From: Bacteroidales bacterium
GTDB lineage: Bacteria; Bacteroidota; Bacteroidia; Bacteroidales; UBA932
Assembly (NCBI GenBank): GCA_017395045.1
Contig: JAFPWG010000021.1
Span: forward strand, 1-64,000
Reading direction: 5' to 3'
Length of the DNA: 64,000 nt
Position numbers and translations under genes: made by a program. The notes below the pieces were generated by a model. That model was not told where the DNA came from, searched no databases, and worked only from the letters and a program-made list of their open reading frames with translations. This document shows positions 58,694 through 64,000 of this stretch, one piece after another (position 1 is the stretch's first letter; every line of letters begins with the position of its first letter).

Positions 58694-61029
58694 TGAGACG
58701 CCATTCGGATATTCTGATAAAAGTCCTTTCCCTGGGCATCGGGTTGGCGGTGGGCATCGTGCTCATTGCCAAGGTGTTCTTTGAACTGAGCTACGACAGC
58801 TTTTACAAGGAGATCGATCGGATATATACCATCAATACCTGGTACTCTCACCAAGGGGACGAAAAGGATTATGGGCAGGTAAGCGGTGCTGTAGCCATAG
58901 GTTTCATGGAAGAGGTCCCGGGTGTCGAAGCGGGCACACGTACGACGTTTGTGTTCAATGGCGATACCTACCTGGATGAAGACGGCAATAAGTTGAAAGC
59001 AACGCTCGTCTGCGCCGATACCTGCTTCTTCAAGGTATTCGACCGGCCGATTCTTGCCGGTGATCCCGTGAAGATCCTGGGGAAGTGGGGCGGTGTGATG
59101 GTGAGCCGGAGTTTCGCGGAGAAGCTGGGAGGCGTGCAGGAGGCCATCGGCAAGCAGGTCTGCAACGAAGACATGTCGGGCTTGAAGTTGCCCATCGAAG
59201 GTGTGTTCGAGGATTTCCCGAAGAACGGCAGCCTGGATTATGACATCCTGCTCTCGATGGATACCTACGGCAAACAGAGCACGGACAACTGGCTTGGCAA
59301 CGACCGGTACAAGGGCTATGTGAAGCTCATGCCCGGCGTGGACCCGAATACGCTCACGGATGCCATCCGGAAGATGCAGGAAGCGCACCAGCCGCTGGAG
59401 CGGATTGAGGCACAGGGAACCAGCCTGAGATACTTCCTGAAGCCGTTCAGCACCCTGCACACCTCCGATCCTGATGTAAAGTCGCAGGTGATTCTGCTCT
59501 CGATTGTGGCAACGCTGCTGATTCTGATTTCCCTACTAAACTACATCCTCATTGTGATTTCCTCCCTGGTGAAGCGTTCCAAGGAAGTGGGCGTTCGGAA
59601 GTGCTACGGCGCTGAGGGAAAGCACATTTACGGCATGCTGACGAAGGAAGCGCTGCTGCATATCGTACTTTCGCTGGCCCTGGCTGCCATTATCATCTTT
59701 GCAGGCCGAGGCATTGTGGAGAACCTGCTGGGCGTGCCGTTCCAAACGCTGCTGGTGCCGCAAAGTACCATGGCCATAGCAGCTGTGATCATCTTCGTGC
59801 TGGTCATCTCGATTGTGGTTCCGGCCGAACTGTACCAGCGAGTTCCGGTATATGCGGCGCTGAAGAACTACACGGAGAACTCCCGCAACTGGAAGCTCGG
59901 CCTGCTGGGTGTCCAGGTGCTCATCAACGTGTTCCTGGTGGTGATGATGCTCATCATCGGCCGACAGTATCAGAAGGTGTCCCATGCCGATACAGGCTAT
60001 GATTATGACAATCTGTACTATATCAGCCTTTTCGATGGGGACAGACAAGCCATTGTCCGTGCAGTCAATACGCTGAAGAGCCTGCCGGAAGTGAGCGGCG
60101 TGGCAACCGCCTACAATCTGCCGTTCCAAGGCTCCAGCGGAGACAATGTTTGTTTGCCGGGTGATGACCGGGAACTGTTCAATATTGCCGACCAGTATGA
60201 TTGTTCCGACGGTTTCTACGATCTGATGGGTATCCGGTTCCAGGAAGGCCGTGCGCCTCGGGACTCCTCAGAAATTGCTGTGGATGAGAAGTTTGTAGCC
60301 AGGATGGCCGACTTTGCGGACTGGAGCGACGGTGCCGTGGGCAAACAGGTGTTCATCACCGGTCATGACCGTTCACGTGATTCTCAGCGGAGTTATTTCA
60401 CCATTTCGGGCGTATACAAGAGCTACATAATCGGCAACCTTACCGGTGTGGACCAGCGCCCCAGCGCCTTGTTCTATGGGGAGATCGGTTCAATGTCTTC
60501 CTGGATGCCGCACGTACTGTTCAAGATACAGTCTGAGTCTCTGGCCAAGGTCAAAGAAACCCTCGAATCAGCCCTGGAAGGGCGTGAAATCAACATCATG
60601 TCTTACGAGGAGCAGATGCGTGTCGCCTATGCCGACAGCAAAAAGATGCGCAATACGATGGCCATCGGCGCCGTGTTTTCGCTGCTGATAGCCCTGCTGG
60701 GACTCATCGGCTTCATCAAGGATGAGAGCTTGCGTAGAAGCAAGGAGATGGCTGTCCGCAAAATCAATGGCGCTACCACGCGGGACATCCTGAGCGTATT
60801 CGCCAAGGATATCATGATACTGTCCGCCGTGATGGCCGTAATCGCATGCATAGCCGCCTTCTTCGTGGCCCGGAGGTGGCTGGAGCAGTTTGCCGAAAAG
60901 GTGTCGCTGAATCCGTTGTATTTCCTTGGTGGATCCATCCTGGTGTTGCTGATCGTGCTGGGCGTGGTGGTCCTGAACTGCCTGCGCATCGCGAGGGCGA
61001 ATCCGGTGGAATCGTTAAAGAACGAGTAG
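58693..61029 (+). CDS. ABC permease, MacB/FtsX type (second of four)
   Basis: This 778-residue permease has the same layout as its neighbours: a first helix (about 10-28), a periplasmic MacB-type domain, FtsX module one (ILLSIVATLLILISLLNYIL onward), a middle helix, a second periplasmic domain and FtsX module two ending NPVESLKNE. Its N-terminus ([17 protein letters not shown]) lacks the FLxxNKLY motif that opens the other three, so it is the most divergent of the set. It overlaps the ATPase stop by 1 nt and precedes the third permease by 1 nt. Confidence 0.93.
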   Translation: MRRHSDILIKVLSLGIGLAVGIVLIAKVFFELSYDSFYKEIDRIYTINTWYSHQGDEKDYGQVSGAVAIGFMEEVPGVEAGTRTTFVFNGDTYLDEDGNKLKATLVCADTCFFKVFDRPILAGDPVKILGKWGGVMVSRSFAEKLGGVQEAIGKQVCNEDMSGLKLPIEGVFEDFPKNGSLDYDILLSMDTYGKQSTDNWLGNDRYKGYVKLMPGVDPNTLTDAIRKMQEAHQPLERIEAQGTSLRYFLKPFSTLHTSDPDVKSQVILLSIVATLLILISLLNYILIVISSLVKRSKEVGVRKCYGAEGKHIYGMLTKEALLHIVLSLALAAIIIFAGRGIVENLLGVPFQTLLVPQSTMAIAAVIIFVLVISIVVPAELYQRVPVYAALKNYTENSRNWKLGLLGVQVLINVFLVVMMLIIGRQYQKVSHADTGYDYDNLYYISLFDGDRQAIVRAVNTLKSLPEVSGVATAYNLPFQGSSGDNVCLPGDDRELFNIADQYDCSDGFYDLMGIRFQEGRAPRDSSEIAVDEKFVARMADFADWSDGAVGKQVFITGHDRSRDSQRSYFTISGVYKSYIIGNLTGVDQRPSALFYGEIGSMSSWMPHVLFKIQSESLAKVKETLESALEGREINIMSYEEQMRVAYADSKKMRNTMAIGAVFSLLIALLGLIGFIKDESLRRSKEMAVRKINGATTRDILSVFAKDIMILSAVMAVIACIAAFFVARRWLEQFAEKVSLNPLYFLGGSILVLLIVLGVVVLNCLRIARANPVESLKNE

Positions 61030-61030
61030 C

Positions 61031-63337
61031 ATGAAAAGTTACCTCAAATTCCTCTCCCGCAACAAACTGTACACCGCCATCGAGGCGGTGGGGCTCGTTG
61101 TGAGCCTGGCTTTCGTGATCATCATTGCCTGCTACACGTGGCAGCAGTTTGCCGTAACCCGGGAAGCGAAAGACTACAAACGTCTTTATGTGCTGTCCGG
61201 CGGGCAGGAATGGGTTTCCGCCTGGCCCGGCGAGTTGGCGGCGGTGGAGGACCGCGTCCCGGACGTCGAGGCTGCGGGAAGGATCAATAGCTACGGTACG
61301 GCGGTCTGGTTCAATGGTGGACAGGTGCAGGGGAATCCCAGTGTGTACGAGATTGATCCGGAGATCTTCGAGTTCGTGCCCCAGACCTTCGTTTCTGGGG
61401 ATGAAAGTGTTCTACGGGATAGGAATCAGGTGATTCTGAGCGAGAAGTTCGCCAGGAAGATATCTCCGGATATGGATCCGGTTGGGAAAACCATCATTGT
61501 CCGAAGTGACACCTGCATTGTCGGGGGCATCATCCGGGGAAATGAAAGGTCGATTCTGAAAGAAGGCGACATCTATCGCGCTTTCAAAGAGCCCGATGCA
61601 TCGTCCTCCGCGTCCGGTTTTATCATTCCGGTGGACCTGGTCCTGGTCCGGTTCCGGGAAGGAGCGGATCATCAGGAGGTAAGAACGCTCATCGACACGG
61701 TCGTCACTCGGGAATTCTCACAGATGTACTCCCTCAACAAACCGGAGCGTTCGATGACCATGCCGTTCAAGGACCTCTATTTCTTTAAGTCGGGGAATGT
61801 CACGAAACAGGGCAATTCCACTCTGGTCTATGCCTTGATCGCCGTCGGTATCCTGCTCCTGGCTTCCGCCCTGTTCAATTACATCAACCTCAGCGTGGCC
61901 CTGGCTGGCAAGCGGGCCAAGGAAATGGCCATCCGTTCCACCCTGGGAGAGTCCGGAAGCCGGATCCGCTGGAGGTATGTCTCGGAGTCCGTCCTTTTCG
62001 TCGCCGTGTGCCTGGCCCTGGCCTTCCTGCTGGCCAGGGCGTTGGAGCCTGTTTTCAACCGATATATGGCCGGTGATATCGGCCTCGAGGTGTCCGCTTC
62101 GCCGTTTTATGTGGGCGTTTATGCCTTGCTGGCCGTCCTGATCGGCCTGATCTCCGGACTGGTCCCCGCGTGGATGACTTCCCGCTTCAAGGCTATGGAG
62201 GTCATCAAAGGGGAGCAGCGCCGGCAGACCAAGACAGTCTTGTCCCGGGTCTTCATCATCATCCAGAATGTAATAACCGTAGCCCTGATCTCCCTCGCCC
62301 TGGTGATGGAACTCCAATACAATCATATGGTCAATATGCCCCTGGGGGCCGATGTGGAGGGGTTGTACTATATTTCCAGCGGTACGGTGGGGAAAGACGT
62401 CCTGGCGCAAAAACCTTATGTCGACAGGATCGGCACCAGCAACGGCTTCCCGGGCAAAGGTCATATGTCGATGTTCACAAACGTAGATGGGCAGAAAATT
62501 TCCGTCCAAATACTTCAATGCGACGAAGCGGCTTTCGACATGTTCGGTTTCGGAATGGTGAAGGATTTCGGAACCCCGAGGATGAATTCTTTGTGGTTCA
62601 CGGAATCGGCTGCCAGGATTTATTCGCTGGATGAGGAGAACCCCGTCCTGCCGGAGGGTTTCAGTTTCTTTATGGGTGATGATGCACATATCGGAGGAAT
62701 CATTCAGGACTATGCCGTCAAAGGGCCGTCCGAGGTGCAAGGCAACGAGATTGGCGTCGTGTCCATAGAGGGATTGGAGGGCAACTCGACGGTCGTCCTG
62801 AAACTGAACCGTTTCGATGCCGAAGTCCGCGCCGACCTGAAAGAGATCGGGCGTAGCGAGAGCCTCCGGCTGACGGGGGAGGAAGACTATGGGGACAAGT
62901 ATTTCGGTTATATTCCGGAACTGATCGGGAAGAGTATGGAATCGACGCGTAATTTCATCAGCCTGATCGAACTCTTCATGCTCCTGGCAACCCTCATCTC
63001 CTTGCTGGGCCTGGTCGCGATGAGTGCCTATTATACCGGCATGCAGACCCGGAACATCGCCATCCGCAAGGTCTTCGGCGGCACCGTCACCTCGGAAACG
63101 GGACGTTCGGTACGCGAATACATGATCTTGGTCGGAATTGCCGTCCTTATCGGCATTCCTATTGCGATCTTCCTGTCTGAACGGTATTTACGCCAGTTCT
63201 GGTATCGGATCGATGGCTACGGCTGGGTATTTGTCGTCGGAGCCCTCATCGCCCTGGCCATCTCCTTCCTCGCCGTCCTCTGGCAGACCTTGAAGGCCGC
63301 GAAGACGAATCCGGCGGTGGAACTGAAGAAAGAATAG
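61031..63337 (+). CDS. ABC permease, MacB/FtsX type (third of four)
   Basis: This 768-residue permease opens with KSYLKFLSRNKLYTAIEAVG and has the double MacB/FtsX layout. FtsX module one lies near ALIAVGILLLASALFNYINL, a middle helix near VFIIIQNVITVALISLALVM, and module two near IELFMLLATLISLLGLVAMS, ending TNPAVELKKE. Its first ~95 bp are nearly identical to those of the fourth permease, which starts 2 nt after its stop. This points to a tandem gene duplication. Confidence 0.93.
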   Translation: MKSYLKFLSRNKLYTAIEAVGLVVSLAFVIIIACYTWQQFAVTREAKDYKRLYVLSGGQEWVSAWPGELAAVEDRVPDVEAAGRINSYGTAVWFNGGQVQGNPSVYEIDPEIFEFVPQTFVSGDESVLRDRNQVILSEKFARKISPDMDPVGKTIIVRSDTCIVGGIIRGNERSILKEGDIYRAFKEPDASSSASGFIIPVDLVLVRFREGADHQEVRTLIDTVVTREFSQMYSLNKPERSMTMPFKDLYFFKSGNVTKQGNSTLVYALIAVGILLLASALFNYINLSVALAGKRAKEMAIRSTLGESGSRIRWRYVSESVLFVAVCLALAFLLARALEPVFNRYMAGDIGLEVSASPFYVGVYALLAVLIGLISGLVPAWMTSRFKAMEVIKGEQRRQTKTVLSRVFIIIQNVITVALISLALVMELQYNHMVNMPLGADVEGLYYISSGTVGKDVLAQKPYVDRIGTSNGFPGKGHMSMFTNVDGQKISVQILQCDEAAFDMFGFGMVKDFGTPRMNSLWFTESAARIYSLDEENPVLPEGFSFFMGDDAHIGGIIQDYAVKGPSEVQGNEIGVVSIEGLEGNSTVVLKLNRFDAEVRADLKEIGRSESLRLTGEEDYGDKYFGYIPELIGKSMESTRNFISLIELFMLLATLISLLGLVAMSAYYTGMQTRNIAIRKVFGGTVTSETGRSVREYMILVGIAVLIGIPIAIFLSERYLRQFWYRIDGYGWVFVVGALIALAISFLAVLWQTLKAAKTNPAVELKKE

Positions 63338-63339
63338 AC

Positions 63340-64000
63340 ATGAAAAGTTACTTCAAATTCCTCTCCCGCAACAAGTTGTACACCGCCATCGAGTTCATCG
63401 GGCTGGCGGTGAGCCTGGCGTTCGTGATCATCATCGGCTCCTATGTGTGGCAGCAATATGCAGTGACGAGGGAGAACCCGGATCGGGAACGGATCTATGT
63501 GCCTGGATTACCGATGTTTCCGGCACTTACCTATGGTTTCCCGGATGCCATCGGGGACATTCCGGAAATCGAGTCCGTCTCCAGGATGTGCAATGTCGTA
63601 GTTCATCCTGTCGTAGGGGGAGAGCAGATCGAAGCGGAAAGTGCCGGCGTAGAACCTGCGTTTTTTGAGATATGCCCGGAGTTCCGCTTTGTGGAAGGCG
63701 CAGCAGATGTCCTTTCCGCTCCTTCCCATGTGATTCTTACCGCCTCCTTTGCGGGCAAGCATGGTCTCTCGGTAGGTGAGACCCTTGAAATCAGCGGGGA
63801 CAGTTATGTTGTCGGTGCCATTCTGGAGGACCTGAAGGGCACGGTCATCAAGCCGTACGACCTATTCATGAACGCAGCCGTCTACAAGGATAATTGGCAG
63901 CCCTTCGACAACTATGGCAGTACGGTTACGCTGGTCAAGGTCCGGCCCGCAACTGACAGGAAAGAGCTGTTTGATAAACTTGAGCGTGTTTGCAAGGACG
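63340..64000 (+). CDS. ABC permease, MacB/FtsX type (fourth), 3' end beyond the window
   Basis: An open frame of 220 codons runs off the end of the window with no stop. It begins MKSYFKFLSRNKLYTAIEF, followed by a first helix (IGLAVSLAFVIIIGSYVWQQ) and a periplasmic MacB-type domain with EPAFFEICPEFRFVEGAAD and SVGETLEISGDSYVVGAI. It starts 2 nt after the stop of the third permease and clearly belongs to the same operon. The visible part is intact. Confidence 0.92.
   Translation, partial: MKSYFKFLSRNKLYTAIEFIGLAVSLAFVIIIGSYVWQQYAVTRENPDRERIYVPGLPMFPALTYGFPDAIGDIPEIESVSRMCNVVVHPVVGGEQIEAESAGVEPAFFEICPEFRFVEGAADVLSAPSHVILTASFAGKHGLSVGETLEISGDSYVVGAILEDLKGTVIKPYDLFMNAAVYKDNWQPFDNYGSTVTLVKVRPATDRKELFDKLERVCKD

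Noticed and set aside
1-64000. Mobile elements, prophage, CRISPR or defence island
   Set aside because: No transposase, integrase, phage structural gene, restriction-modification gene, direct-repeat array or attachment-site duplication was seen; nearly all genes are core or envelope functions.

Overview
The window comes from a chromosome of the order Bacteroidales (phylum Bacteroidota). The evidence is a SusC/SusD pair, an S46 dipeptidyl-peptidase, DUF5683 and NigD-like proteins, a split glycine decarboxylase, the bifunctional HisB and HisIE fusions, and repeated promoters with the Bacteroidetes -7 element TAnnTTTG, two of them with a good -33 element at 19 bp. Coding DNA is G+C-rich and the intergenic gaps are A+T-rich, as in the high-GC members of the order. 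I cannot place the genus from the sequence alone. No insertion sequence, prophage, CRISPR array or other mobile element was seen; this looks like ordinary core chromosome with a few accessory export and polysaccharide loci.

Layout. 1-253: end of an rRNA operon (5S rRNA and terminator) and a strong inverted repeat. 254-5552 (+): a small ABC pair, a DPP11-type peptidase and a GH36 alpha-galactosidase. 5602-10743 (-): an NfeD / flotillin / small HTH / M16 peptidase operon. 10942-13226: an AI-2E family permease converging on adk and hpt. 13350-21233: an exported helix-hairpin-helix protein facing a parA-parB-DUF5683-lytic transglycosylase operon, then priA. 21312-25144: gltS and a Nudix hydrolase overlapping tail to tail with an iron alcohol dehydrogenase, then an AlkZ-like glycosylase. 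25267-32410 (+): CE1 esterase, CE7-like esterase, SusC and SusD, probably for acetylated or feruloylated hemicellulose. 32453-33611 (-): tRNA-Phe and threonine aldolase. 33666-40738 (-): the complete histidine operon hisGDCBHAF(IE), with a leader peptide carrying four consecutive His codons and an attenuator. 40800-48033 (+): a uracil-DNA glycosylase-like protein, an arginase-fold protein, a tandem SUMF1-domain lipoprotein and the glycine cleavage system gcvT-H-PA-PB. 48129-50656 (+): a NigD-like lipoprotein, an ECF sigma factor and an anti-sigma-like protein fused to a predicted outer-membrane barrel. 50660-64000 (+): an NtrC-type regulator and histidine kinase, a sigma-54-type promoter, and a TolC / membrane-fusion / ABC export operon with one ATPase and four large FtsX/MacB permeases, the last cut by the window end.

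The most informative non-coding signals are the his attenuator (40574-40738), a sigma-54-type promoter with GG-N10-GC spacing next to a GTGTAAAG repeat cluster (52918-53036), a near-perfect 24-bp palindrome over the start of the NtrC-type gene (50665-50688), and several genes whose start codon lies only 4-8 nt after the -7 element, implying leaderless or nearly leaderless mRNAs.
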